Positions 1 through 9,924 of a stretch of 64,000 nt of DNA are shown here, one piece after another; the stretch's first letter is position 1, and each line of letters opens with the position of its first letter. Origin of the DNA: Prorocentrum cordatum. Lineage: Eukaryota > Sar > Dinophyceae > Prorocentrales > Prorocentraceae. The notes beneath the pieces are model-generated. The model saw only the letters and a program-made list of their open reading frames with translations. It was not told the DNA's origin and ran no database searches. A program made the position numbers and the translations under genes. Location: positions 62,001-126,000 of the forward strand of contig CAUYUJ010017878.1 in NCBI GenBank assembly GCA_963575745.1, read 5' to 3'.

Positions 1-204
1 CCAGTCCCCCCCCCTTCGTGCCTCCACAGCCGAGGCTCCGAAGTGCCACTCGTGCTCTGGGGCTCGGAGTGGGGCTTTTCGGCTGCCGGGCCGCTCCGCA
101 CGGCGCAGGGATCGGGGAGAGCAGGCTCGTCGCCGAAGCTCGCCGTGACCCGAAGAGCCAGTGCACTTCTTCCCCTTCGGTCTCGAGAGCCTCGATCGGG
201 GGAG

Positions 205-392
205 CGTAAGACCCGGGTTTGCCGGGACTCGGGTTCGCCATCGTTTTTTGACGACCGCGACTCGGATTTTGACGAGGAGGAGTTTCGTGGGATGTCTGCA
301 GCGGGAGGCCTCGTCAAAATGCAGGCTCGGCCTCGTCATTTTTTTGACGACCTCGTCGGGGATTTCCGAGTCCCCCGTACCCGGGTCTTACG
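205..392. mobile_element. MITE-like inverted-repeat element, family A, copy 1
   Basis: The left end CGTAAGACCCGGGT is repeated as its exact reverse complement ACCCGGGTCTTACG at 379-392. The pairing continues inward (GGGACTCGG against CCGAGTCCC). A looser match extends outward (TCTCGAG and TCGGGG on both sides), so the true ends may be nearer 181 and 408. The interior has TTTTTTGACGA and GACGAGGAGG stretches and no open frame of note. The length and structure fit a non-autonomous DNA element. A second copy lies at 19081-19219. No clear target duplication was found. Confidence 0.65.
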
Positions 393-405
393 TCTCCCCG
401 ACTCG

Positions 406-640
406 AGACGGGGGTCAGTGCAGGCGGGGGTCAGCCAGGGCGCCGGATCCTGCAGGATCCTGCGAAGACCCCCTCTGGCTGACCCGGGTTGGCGAGCCGC
501 TCGTGGCCGCGAGGCGGCCGCGCCTATTGGCTGACCCGGGTTTGCGAAGACCTGCGTTGCAGTTTTTTTTTTGTTGCCTGCATTGCAGTTTTTGGTTTCC
601 TGCTGACCCGGGTCTGGATTGACCCGGGTCAGAAGATCCC
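406..640. repeat. Dispersed repeat with CTGCAGGATCC motifs, copy 1
   Basis: The stretch beginning ACGGGGGTCAGTGCA, followed by GGGGTCAGCCAG, GCGCCGGATC and repeated TGCAGGATCCTGC, matches 8879-9095 closely at its start and again around the GACCCGGGTC motifs at the end. It abuts MITE family A. It is non-coding and its class is unknown. Confidence 0.5.
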
Positions 641-647
641 CGACGGT

Positions 648-830
648 TGTTGAAAGTGCGTATTCGTGGAGTCCCAGATCCCAATCTATTGCAAACGCCT
701 TCCTACTTCAATGATCGAGTGGCTTCACCCTCTCCGTCCTCTTTGGGAGGCGGGCGGACACCCAATGTACGTTCAACGCCTTCCTACGTCACGTTGCTGC
801 CTTTTTCTTCCGGCCGATCTGTATTCAACG
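648..830. repeat. Dispersed repeat, copy 1 (partner at 16311-16490)
   Basis: The segment starting GGTTGTTGAAAGT, with GGAGTCCCAGATC, CGCCTTCCTACTTCA and GGCGGGCGGA blocks in order, matches 16311-16490 over about 180 bp at roughly three-quarters identity by eye. The interior motif CGCCTTCCTA occurs twice in each copy. There is no coding signal and the class is unknown. Confidence 0.55.
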
Positions 831-1806
831 ATCCTTCTGGTAGCACGATGACTGTAACCTCCTGGAGGTCCGCGCAGATATATTGGACCGGAGCCTCTGT
901 CGCCGACTTGAGAAGTCCGCGCGGATCTGGGGATGGCTTTGCTTATGGTAGGTTCGCATCATGTCGACCAGCGGCGACCCCACCGCTGCCGTTCAACGTT
1001 GCACGTTGCCAGCGACCCAGAATCCGTCGATGCCGAACGATCTGACGTTTCCGGAGCGGCTGATCGTTCAAGGTTGAACGATCCCCGCGATGTCAGGAAC
1101 CGACGCTGGGGTCGACACGACGCGAACCGGCTGTGTACCGCGTCCTCCTCTCATGGTGATAGCACCCGTGCGCGGCGCTGCTCTCCATTGCGTGAAGTCC
1201 GCGGGCCTTGAGGGCAACGGGCTTTCGGCCTTGGAGGATCCCCCAGGGGCTTTGGGCTTGCCTTTGCTTATGAGGGAAATCATGGAGGCCTCGCGCGGCA
1301 CGCAAATGCTGTATTATCTAGGCCACGTCTCCGCTGCGTAGGAGCTGGGTCGACGTTCTCGCGGCGATGCTCGGGCGTACAATTCCAATGTAAATCCGAC
1401 GTAAATTCGACGTACATTGGGTTTCAAGTTTCCGCGCGAGGCCTCAAGGATGTTCCTCCTAATTTTGTCGACTGCGCGTGCGAGTGGCCATTCGCCCGTG
1501 GGACGTTTGGCGCGGGCCCACGGAGCTGCCCCGATCGCCGACCGCGGCGCGATGGAGAGGCGGCCTGTCTGGCTCGTGCGCCTGGGCCTGCCCTCGCCCC
1601 GCAGGCCGCGCACCGAAGGTCGCTCTTGCCGAGGACCACTCCTGCGTTGATCCGAGGTTCCATCCCGAGCCGTTCTCGGATGGCCCTCGGGCTCGGGGAG
1701 GGCCCCGAAGGCGGCGTCGGAGACTCTGAGTACCTGGTTCCCCTCGGGATCTGGAGACGGCCGGGAGGCAGAGGTGAGGCATCAGCGGTGCCAGCGCAAC
1801 AGTCAG
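831..1806. other. Unassigned sequence, no gene seen
   Basis: GC-rich sequence with short open frames on both strands and no recognisable protein. It holds small local repeats only (AAATCCGACGTAAATTCGACG near 1395, split in two similar blocks). A similar CGACGTAGGTTGGGTC tandem occurs near 15778-15815. Confidence 0.3.
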
Positions 1807-1985
1807 GAGGGAAAAACACACACAGACAGACAGACACAACGAATCGTCGATTCCCCAGAAAGTATCGGAAAATATGGGCAGTGGGGGGGGGGGAGACAGA
1901 AACCCAACAAATACAGGAAAATATGGGGGATGATTTGATTTGTGTGTATTGATTTGTGTGTCCTGGGGCCTCTTCAAACAGGGGG
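1807..1985. repeat. Dispersed quasi-palindromic repeat, copy 1
   Basis: This copy has AGGGAAAAACACACACAGACAG, split in two blocks, then a TCGTCGAT-CCCCAG block, GAAAATATGGG repeats, a G-run with GAGACAGAAACCCA, and a TTTGTGTGTATT-GATTTGTGTGTCC end. The same blocks occur in the same order at 27484-27650. The ACACACA start and TGTGTGT end are loosely complementary, as in a degenerate MITE. Non-coding. Confidence 0.6.
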
Positions 1986-2375
1986 GGCAGGGAGGGGGGC
2001 ATAGGCACATCTGTACACAATGGTGTCGAAGGCGCCTACGGCAAGTCACCGCCGCCCCACTGCTTTTTTTTGGAGCCGCCCACGCGGCCGAGCGCCGTGG
2101 CAGGAGCCGGAGCTCCGCCAAGCTATCGGGCCCTGCGTTCCCCCAGCCGTTGTGGAAACGCGTCGGGGAACACTCGGGGGAGGATGGCGGGGAAGATCAG
2201 GGCTAGGATCGGGATAAATCGCTCCAGAGCGTTTCGGAGCGCTCTCAGAGCGTTCCGGGACGCTCTGGAGCGGCCGCGGCGCCCAATACATCATCCAAAC
2301 CCGCCGATTCTCAGAGATTTCGAGTTATCCCGATCCGATTTTGTCCCGATCTTCGCGTCGTTCTAGCGGGGAAGA

Positions 2376-3640
2376 TCAGGGGAGGAAAAGGAGGGGGCGT
2401 CTTGGGAGCCTCTGGGGGGCACTCTTGGGTGATCCTGGGAGCGTCCTGGGGGCCTCCCAGGGGCATCTTGGGGTCCTCCTTGGGCCTCTTGGGGGCCTTG
2501 GGAGGCTTCTCGGGGGCCTCTTTGGCCGTCTTGGGGCATTCCTGGCCCGGTTGACGCCGTCAGAAGCCGTCATGGGGGCTTCTCTGGGCCGATTTAGGGC
2601 CCTCTTCGCGTACTCCAGGGCAGTATTGGAGGCCATCTGGGGCGTCTTGGAGGCCTCTTGGGCCGTCTTCGGGCACTCTTGGGGCCGTCTTGCGGGCCTC
2701 TTGGGCCGCTCTGGGGCCCTCTTGGAGGCCTCGCGGGCGTTAATGGGACGATCTTGGGGGGCTCTTGGGCCGTATCGGGCCATCGGAAGGTCGAAAAGAA
2801 GCAATGCCAAAATCTTTGAGAAACCATACAGACAATAAAAATGTTGGCCTCTTCTGGCCTTCCTGGAGGACCTCTTGGAGGCCTCTTGGGCCATCTTAGA
2901 GACCTATTGGGGGCCTCTTGGGCCATCTTACAGCCATCTTGGGCCGTCTTGGTGGGCTCCTGGCCCGTCTGACGCCGTCGGAAGCTTTCTTGAGGGCCTC
3001 TCTGGGCCGACTTAGGGCTCTCTTGGCGTACTCCAGGGCAGTCTTGGAGGCATCTGGGGCGTCTTGGAGCCACCTTGGGCCGTCTTGGGGCCCTCTTGGG
3101 GCCGTCTTGGGGGGCCTCTTGGGCCGCTCTGGGGCCATCTTGGACCCTCTTGGGCAATCTTGGGGCGATCTTTGGGGGCTCTTGGGCCGTCTCGGGGCGT
3201 CGGAAGACAGAAAATAAGCAAATGCCACAATCTTTCAAAACATATGGAGACTTAGAAATGTTGGCCTCTTCGGGCCTTCCTGGAGGACCTCTTGGAGGCC
3301 TCTTGGGCCGTCTTGGAGTCCTCTGGGGGGCCTGTGAGGCCGTCTTTGCCTGTCCAGGAGGTTTTTTTGGGTGGACTTGGAGGTATCTTGGACCCTCTTG
3401 GGCCATCTTGGACCTTCTTGGGCGAGCTTGGAAGCCATCTTGCGCTCTTGGAGGGCATCTTCTTGAGGATGTGTTTGCGGACGTTGAGGTCGATCGGAGA
3501 CCATGCCGAGCCGTCTTGGTGGATTTGTTCTGGACTTTGAGGTCGTTTCTGAGCCTTCTGCGGGGCCAGCTCTCTGGGCCGAAGCCCCAGGGAGAGTTCG
3601 TTTGGAAAAGAACCAAAACCACAGACCGTAGGATCTAGCA
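2376..3640. repeat. Degenerate CTTGGGGCC minisatellite with a 417-bp tandem duplication
   Basis: The tract is built of imperfect 10-12-nt units such as CTTGGGCCGT and CTTGGGGGCCTC. Superimposed on it is a longer tandem duplication. The block from about 2470 to 2887 (landmarks CCTGGCCCG, GACGCCGTC, GCGTACTCCAGGGCAGT, then ATGTTGGCCTCTTC) recurs 417-418 bp downstream to about 3305 with about 80-85% identity by eye. Frames are open on both strands only because the unit lacks stop codons, so I do not call a gene. The same motif appears inverted at 3785-4395. Confidence 0.7.
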
Positions 3641-3784
3641 CGCCGGGCACCCCTGTGGCAAGCCAACAGGGGGCGTCGGATGACGGAAAGCGCGCGTAGC
3701 GCTGCAATCCGTTAGTTGGGAGAAATATCAAGGGGGGCGTGGGGTGTTGGCAAACACGGGATCGGATCTTATGGCCCAAATGTA

Positions 3785-4395
3785 TACAATTTTCGGCCCA
3801 AGACGGCCCAAGTCAGCCCCAAGAGCGCCGAAGAGGCCCCCAAGACGGCCCAAGACAACCCCAAAAGCGCCCAAGGTATTTCAAGACGGCGACGGAGAGG
3901 TCCAAGAGGGCCCGAAGACGGCCCAAGAGCGTTCAAAGATGGCCCCATATGGTTTCAAGACGGCCAAGAGGCCAGGCCCCCAAGTCGCCCCAAGAGGCCC
4001 CCAAAGGGGACCCCCAAGAGGTAAAAAGTGTTTCATTCCCTCAGGAAAGCGTATAAACTTCTCCGCTTCTTTGGTTTTCACCGCGTCCAAAACAGCCCAG
4101 GAGGCCCCCAAGACCGCCCCAAGACGGCCCCAGAGACCCCCAAGACGGCCCAAGTGGGCGTCAAGACGGCCCAAGAGAGCCCCAAGACGAGCCAAGAGAG
4201 GCCCCTGAGGGTCCCGAAAGGTTCCCAAAATTGCCCCAAGAGGGCCACAGGAGGTCCCCAAGAGGACCCAGGAGGGCTCCCAGAGGGCCCCAAGACGGTC
4301 CAAGCCCGCCAAGACGGCCCAAGAGGGTCCCGGGAAGGCCCAAAAGGGCCCCAAGACGAGCCAAAAGAGCCCCCAACGGACCCCGAGGAAGGTCC
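3785..4395. repeat. CTTGGGGCC-type minisatellite, inverted orientation
   Basis: Units read CCCCAAGACGGCC and CCAAGAGGCCC, the reverse complement of the 2.4-3.6 kb array. A non-repeat island lies at about 4020-4095. The two arrays face each other across about 150 bp of unique sequence, so the locus could fold into a long imperfect hairpin. Long frames on both strands are repeat by-products. Confidence 0.65.
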
Positions 4396-4629
4396 GGAAA
4401 TGCAATGTTGATATTGATGTTCGCAAGATTGGTTGCTAGATTTTGTTATGTCGTGCCGAAACCTTACTACCAACAGGGCTCCAAGACACTAAGCCAGCCA
4501 CCTCGCGCCCTCACAAAATAAGCGCGGTTTCCGTCCCCATGCCAAGCAGGGTACATCCCGCCACCGTACTTGGACTGGGTATGAAGCCTATTGAATGTTC
4601 GTTGGGATCTCGTGAGAGGCCTCTCAGGG

Positions 4630-4895
4630 GCCTCTTGAACGGAATTTGGATGCATCTTGGGGGCCTCTTGGGGGCCTCGTGGGGACTCCTGGACGCCTCC
4701 TGGGGCCTCCTGGGGGCCTCCTGGGGGCCTCCTGGGGCGGAAGGCTCGGATTTTCGGTTCGTGCTCCCTATCTTGGGCCCCTCTTGGGGCCCTCTTGGGC
4801 CGTTTTGGGCGCCACTTGGGCCGTTTTGTGCGCCTCCTGGGCCGTCGTGGAGCCCTCTTGGGCCGTTTTGGGGCCCTCGCGCACAGCGCGTCCTT
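4630..4895. repeat. CTTGGGGCC-type minisatellite
   Basis: Units CTTGGGGGCCTC, CCTGGGGGCCTC and CTTGGGCCGTTTTG are in the same orientation as the 2.4-kb array. It is followed directly by a different, longer-unit array. Confidence 0.6.
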
Positions 4896-4899
4896 GCAT

Positions 4900-5310
4900 G
4901 CTTTTGTTGTCAGCCAGGGCCGCCACGCGCGCGGCGGCTGCCACCGCCTTGGGCCGTGCGCCTCCACACAGAATGGGCATGGCCGCCGCGCGCGCGCGCG
5001 GCCCGCAGCCCCCTGCATGGCGTTTTCTATTGCAAGATGGACCATGGCCGCCGCGCGCGGCGGCCCCCACCCCCTGTGCGTTGCGTTTTTCTCACAGGAT
5101 GGGCCATTGGCTGCGCGCGCGCGGCCCCCTCCCCCCCCTGCACGGCGTAATTATGGAGTCTTACAGAGAACAGTGGGTCAGAGCCCCCGCGCGTGCGGCG
5201 GCCCCTACCTTCTTGCGCCATGTTCTTCTAAGCAAAATGGGCCATGGGCTGCGCGCGCGCGTCACCCCCACCCCCGCGCAGTGCTTCTCTCCCAATGCGG
5301 GATAGGCTAG
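4900..5310. repeat. Tandem repeat of about 85-90 bp rich in CGCGCG
   Basis: About five degenerate units. Each contains a run of CG dinucleotides (GCCGCGCGCG), a C-rich stretch, then a CATGGCGTTTT or GTTGCGTTTTT block and GATGGGCCATGG or a variant. Alternating CG runs of 8-12 nt could adopt Z-DNA. No coding evidence. Confidence 0.55.
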
Positions 5311-6145
5311 GGCCGCCCCCCATCGGCTCGATCGCAAAGAGAGGAGCGAGGCGCCTGACGGGTCTGATCTTATCATTTGATGTTTGTCCGTCCTCCCCCA
5401 GATGTCCCCAGACGTCACTGAAGGTCTGAATGTCCCCTCTACACCTCCAGAGGCCCCTGGGTGCCCCAAGAAGGGCCCCAAAAGCCCCAAAGCCCAGGCC
5501 CTCGTTCTCCAATCTCCGTCGACCCCTAAAAGCATCCCCAAGCGCTCAACAAAAACGTGGATCCTCTATCATCGTCGACGACGACGACGACCCGTGCTCC
5601 CTCCCCCTCCCGCCGGCGGCTACACGTGAGAGAGACCCTCTGCCAGCGTGGCCCGTGGCGCGCGGCCTTCGGGAGGGGGCGCGCGGGGGTGGGTGGTGGG
5701 CAGGCCCGAGCGCGCAGGACGCCGCCGTCGCATCGCAGCCGCCAGAGGTCTCGCTCGCCCGGGGCCGCTACCCTGGCCCTCCCAGGATCGTTTTCTTATT
5801 CGTTGTTTCGCCGATCGGCGCGGGTCCTCGCACCCCCCCCCCCTCTTCCCCCCTCCATGGAGGAGATCTTGGCTGTTTTGGGCGCCTGTTTCGAGCAGGT
5901 GGAGCTTCCCCCGCAGGACGCACTGCTGCAAACAGTCGCGCTGAGCAGATGTCCGTACAGTCGGGGCCCTGAAGAAGGAACATTTTTGGTTGGGGAGGGG
6001 CTCCGCGTTCCTGAGGTGTTTCACAGCTTGCCTCGGGCTTTCCTCATGTTGTTCGATAGGAAATATCGAAGGTTAACCTATGGAAACAAGGGGCCTCGTT
6101 CCTGATTTAGGGTTCCTTAGGTCAACGCCCCGACTGTAGCCCTCC
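5311..6145. other. Unassigned GC-rich stretch, no gene seen
   Basis: Open frames exist in several phases on both strands, but none has recognisable domains and the composition is that of GC-rich non-coding sequence. A short GACGACGACGAC run lies near 5577. Confidence 0.3.
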
Positions 6146-6369
6146 CAGATGGGGTCCGAGTAGATGGGGTCGAAGGATCGCGCCGCACCGCCAGTGCATG
6201 GCCGGTGCGTCTCGGTGTGGAGCCCGAGGTGCTTCACGCCGACGTCGCCGATGCATCGCCCACGTCGACGAGGCATCGCGGGTGCACCGCCCATACGTCG
6301 CCAATGCATCGCCGATGTATCGGCGATGCGGCGCGGTCCTCCGACCCCATCTATTTCGAGTCCTCTAGC
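6146..6369. mobile_element. MITE-like inverted-repeat element, family B, copy 1
   Basis: The left arm reads AGATGGGGTCCGAGTAGATG and continues into GGGTCGAAGGATCGCGCCGC. The right arm (GCGGCGCGGTCCTCCGACCC, then CATCTA and AGTCCTCTAG) is its imperfect reverse complement. The interior is rich in near-palindromic CGCCGATGCATCGG modules. The copy at 10889-11071 is shorter and better preserved. Confidence 0.65.
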
Positions 6370-6618
6370 TACTGCGTGTGGTCGACTCTGGCCCAGGTCA
6401 TATGTCGGGAGCTGTACACCTGCTTTCGATCCAGGCTGGTGGGCGCCCCCCCCCCCGCGCCGACCCGCCGCCGCTGGGGTGGTGATGCCCAGGCTGCCCT
6501 CTGTCTCCAGGGCTTTCGCCGCCGATCCCCTCGAGGGCGCAGGATGTTTGGGCATGAAGGAAGGATTGAGCTTCGCAAGTTTGCGGAAGTTTTCTGGAGT
6601 TGTCGCTGGTTTCGAAGA

Positions 6619-6766
6619 GGGCAAAATGCCATAAACATCAACTTATGGCGCTCCGCGCGGATTTCTTGGATCTGTGCTGGGGCGCCCTGGCGGCGCCTCC
6701 GGCGCCGCCCCTGGCGCGCTCCGCGCGCCGGGGAGGGGGGTCCAGCGCAGATCCAAGAAATGCACG
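6619..6766. mobile_element. MITE-like element, family C, copy 1 (right arm interrupted)
   Basis: The left arm has GCCATAAACATCA, TGGCGCTCCGCGCGG and TTTCTTGGATCTG. The inverted right arm has GTCCAGCGCAGATCCAAGAAA but then runs into a CAA microsatellite at ATGCACGC instead of completing GCGGAGCGCC. The GC-rich centre is itself palindromic (GGCGCC and GCGCGC blocks). Family members lie at 8526-8590 (half), 15975-16146 and 46761-46934. Confidence 0.65.
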
Positions 6767-6767
6767 C

Positions 6768-6822
<55 letters not shown>
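6767..6822. repeat. (CAA)n microsatellite
   Basis: About 19 perfect CAA/ACA triplets that begin exactly where the right arm of the family C element should continue, so the expansion probably arose in or disrupted that arm. Confidence 0.95.
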
Positions 6823-6824
<2 letters not shown>

Positions 6825-7037
6825 CACTTTACCCGAACGCTCAGTGTTCTCACCAGTGCCAGGGTTTTCATGCGACGCCAGCCAATACCCCCACTTTGTG
6901 GGGGGGCAGTGCAAGCTCTACCAAATATCCACACGACTCTTCGCCACCACCCACACCCAGCTTCCCGCCCTATGACGTTCGGACACTTCACTTCGTGGCC
7001 TGCGGACGACCGTGGCTACTACACTGGCGTGGAGTAC

Positions 7038-7125
7038 ACACCCACAGAAGTTGTTAAGCCTACGTTCGTACACCCACAGAAGTTGTTAAGCCTTGTTAAC
7101 CCACAGAAGTTGTTAAGCCTTCCAC
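7038..7125. repeat. Three short direct repeats CCCACAGAAGTTGTTAAGCC
   Basis: The 20-mer CCCACAGAAGTTGTTAAGCC occurs three times within about 80 bp, with unequal spacers, followed by a partial CCACAGAA. It is perfect in each copy. Function unknown. Confidence 0.8.
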
Positions 7126-8049
7126 AGAACATCTGTTGCATATGATGCATATGGTTTTTTTAGGATTCGGACAGCGCGCGCGGGTAGAAATTTTGAAAAG
7201 TCGTGCAGGTGTTTTTCGAGGACCTACGGTGCGATTCGTGTGATTTTATGATGCGCGGTGCTAAAATTCTTAAGAAGCCCAATGGTTTTTGGAGATTTCG
7301 GCGTGCGCGCGCGAAGAAAAAACGAATGTGTCCCGCATGGTATTATTTGACAGGGATGATGGCCCTGGCAGGTGCGCAACCGTTGTCGCAGAAGTTCGAA
7401 AAAGTTGCTCGCAAAAGCCCGTTTGACAGAAATGTTTAAAAAGTGTTGGGTTTCCTACGAATCCGCAAGAGCGCGCGGGATGAGATTTTGACAGTTTTTT
7501 GTTGAAAAACCATTGGTTTTTTGATGTTTTTATGTTAAAATCGCTGCGAACACTAAGGTTTTGGAAGGATTTCGTCTTGCGCGCGCGAATGTCCACTTTA
7601 CCTTATTTTTTGCAAGGGATTCTTGAAATTTGATTATATTAGAACAAGAAATGTCATTTTATAGTGTTTTTTGCAAGGGAAAGCGGGGGGGAACAAAACA
7701 ACCGGATCTTGATCACATCGAATTACCTGAGGCTTCCTCACGAAAATGATGAAAATGTAGCTGCGGCCTAGGCGGCGCAGGGGGGCCGTGCACCAGGGGC
7801 CCCAACAATAATTATTCTTTAGAATTAATAATGTTCAACAAAGAGCCGCGCCCAGACGGCGCATCGGCAGGAAATGTGCACATGCATATGTGGAAAATGT
7901 CACTGGGCCTCGGCCGGCAACCACTTGCAAGCTTTGCGCAAATGGCGCGCGAGGGTAAGCAGCAACACTCCGTCTGAAGAGGGTGGGGGGGGCGGGGAGG
8001 GGACAGGGAGGAGGGAGGCGCAAGGGCAGAGCGAGGGAACTCATCGCAG
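7126..8049. other. Low-GC unassigned stretch
   Basis: Noticeably more AT-rich than the surroundings, with scattered GCGCGCGC blocks (GTGCGCGCGCGAAG and similar at 7170, 7305, 7470 and 7580) spaced irregularly. These suggest decayed copies of a 130-150-bp unit. On the minus strand, the 3' end may include the 3' untranslated region of the LINE fragment that ends at about 8050. Confidence 0.3.
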
Positions 8050-8545
8050 TCACACTGACTGTTTACAATACTCTTTGACAGCTGCATCCCATTCCCTTGG
8101 AGGAGAATTCAATAAAATCTGCAGGCGGTCGGGGTCGTCTCCTGCGACTCTCAGCGCGCGGGCGTGCATGTAACTGGTTCATTGCAAGCGCGGTCTGCCT
8201 CGATTCTTCAGGGACCGCCATTCCCGTGGCATTAAGGAGTGCGCCTCGCCTGGCTGGAACACCATTGTTTTCGGCAACGATTGCGAAAGTGCGCTTGCTA
8301 ATTTACCGTAATATTCAAGCTGCCTCTCCAATAATATAATTGACAATGGAGGAGATTGTGCTTCGAGCAGGACACGCTGATTGCTGAAGAAAAATAGGAA
8401 TGCCGGTTGGATCTTCAGTACTCTGCGGTAGCATTTGGCTTGAAATCCATCCAGTCTGTTCTTGTCTGCTTGCAATTATACACAAGATTCCAATCCGTAC
8501 AATAATTTGGAGAAGACGCAGGCTTGCAGTACAAGAAATGCACGC
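8050..8545 (-). pseudogene. 5'-truncated LINE (non-LTR) reverse transcriptase C-terminal fragment
   Basis: On the minus strand, reading from about 8545 downward, one frame gives FSKLLYGLESC. A frame break follows, then KNRLDGFQAKCYRRVLKI, SNQRVLLEAQSPPLS, LERQLEYYGKLA and RGRPR; after another break comes PREWDAAVKEYC with a stop near 8052. This order (YGLE, then RRLDGFQ-RCLRRIL, SN-VL, QLLYFGKLAR, RGRPR, W-x-VKEYC) is the thumb and C-terminal tail typical of dinoflagellate-type LINE polymerases. The polymerase palm and endonuclease are missing, so this is a 5'-truncated, mutated copy. At its 5' end it abuts half of a family C MITE. Family assignment is from memory of the motif order. Confidence 0.6.
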
Positions 8546-8590
8546 GGAGCGCCACAAAGTACGTTTATGGCGTTGTTTCTTCTTCTAGTT
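8526..8590. mobile_element. Half of a family C MITE
   Basis: It contains AAGAAATGCACGCGGAGCGC, CACAAAG and GTTTATGGCGTTGTTTCTTC, which is the right arm of family C. No left arm is present, so this is a broken copy at the truncated 5' end of the LINE fragment. Confidence 0.5.
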
Positions 8591-8878
8591 GGACTGCCCG
8601 CGCTGGGATGCTTTCCAGCAGCTGCGCCGTGCCGAGAGCGCTCTGGAGATACGTACGCAAGGGGGCCGAGGAGGAGGAGTGGGAGGAGGAGGAGGAGGAG
8701 GAGGAGGAGAAGGGAGTCGTCCCGAACAAAACGCCTCAGACCCATGTCGGGGTCCGAGGGTCGACGGCTTTTATGAGCTCTTGTTCTTTCGGGGAGGGGG
8801 GCTCCTCGTCGCCGTCCCCGGGACGCACCGCGGCGTCGCAGGGGCCGGGGCCGTGCAGGGCCCATCTCTCGGGAGCCT
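8591..8878. other. Spacer with short (GGA)n
   Basis: A GGA run at about 8668-8712 and GC-rich sequence with no recognised gene. Confidence 0.4.
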
Positions 8879-9095
8879 CGCGACGGGGGTCAGTGCAAAC
8901 CGGGGTCAGCCAGAGCGCCGGATCTTGCAGGATCCTGCATGGCCAGGGTCGCATTGACCCGGGCTTGGGTGCAGGGTCCTGCAGGATCTTGCAGGATCCT
9001 TCGCATCGACCCAGGTTTGGGTGCAGGATGTTGCAGGATTCTGCAAGGCCTGGCTGACCCGGGTCTTGAGTGACCCGGGCCAGCAGGTCTCCGAA
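8879..9095. repeat. Dispersed repeat with TTGCAGGATCC motifs, copy 2
   Basis: Partner of 406-640. It starts ACGGGGGTCAGTGCAAACC, then has several TTGCAGGATCCT and GCAGGGTCCTGCAGG blocks, GCATTGACCCGGG and TGGCTGACCCGGGTC. The internal TGCAGGATC units are themselves a small degenerate tandem array. Confidence 0.5.
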
Positions 9096-9299
9096 TCTCG
9101 ATCCGATCGATCCGATTGGCTGCCGACTTCTGTCCGTTCGCCTCGATCTCGAGAGCCCCGCGATCCGGTGCGGCCCGAAGCTCGGGTGGCGTTGTTGCGC
9201 ATCTGGGCGCCACGGGCTCGATGCGATCTCGACTCCTGGCCGATGCGGCCCAATTCGACGATGCTCGGTCCGATCCGGTCCGATTTCCCGATTCGATGC

Positions 9300-9730
9300 T
9301 GATTGTTCCTACGCGTTGCTGCGATACCTGTCGCGGTGTTGCGGGGTCCCCCTGGCACTGGTGAGGGTGGTGGAACGGGGAGAACACGTAACCTGACAAA
9401 TAGCTCGGTATTGTGATGCTTGTTGCGGTCTGGTGGGGCTTCCTTGAAGAGCCAGATGGCGCTGCCGACGCTGAATGGGGAACCGAGTAGGGAGGGCATG
9501 AAGTTTGATTAACAACAGTGCTGCGATACCTGCCGACTCTGGGGTGGCCTCCCTGGAGGGACAGACGGCCTTGGTGAGGGTGGTCCAATGGGGAGGGCAC
9601 GACACCCGAGAAACAAGCCGATACTGCGATGCCGATGGCGGCTTGGCAAGGACTCCCTGGATGGCCTGATGAGGCTGGTGGAGTGGGGAGGGCACAAAAC
9701 TCGACAAGCAGGCGGCGCGCGTGCCTTGGC
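9300..9730. repeat. Degenerate ~107-bp minisatellite, block 1
   Basis: Four units. Each holds a CTGCGATACCTG-type start, a TGGGGTGGCCTCCCTGGAGG-type middle, GGTGAGGGTGGT, GGGGAGGGCACG and an ACAAGCCGATA-type tail. The same family continues at 10540-10735 and 11165-11610, so a once continuous array has been split by other sequence, including a family B MITE. Confidence 0.6.
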
Positions 9731-9924
9731 TGGTGGCACGATCAGGTAGCGAGGGGGCTGGAGCCAGTGTTTAGGGCAGGAGGGACGGACGACGGCCACC
9801 TTCAAGACTTTTCCAGGGCTCCGGGCGCCAGGTGGAGCGCGAGGGTGATGGGGCCACCACGGGGAGGCCAGGGGAGGGGGGACGCACGGCGAGCGCCAGA
9901 ACGAAACAAAGGGCTCGGGGGGCA

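Noticed and set aside
8425-8452. SL-like string (GCGGTAGCATTTGGCTTGAA)
   Set aside because: Needs three gaps plus substitutions to fit the leader and is explained by the antisense of the conserved LINE segment GFQAKCYRRVLK.
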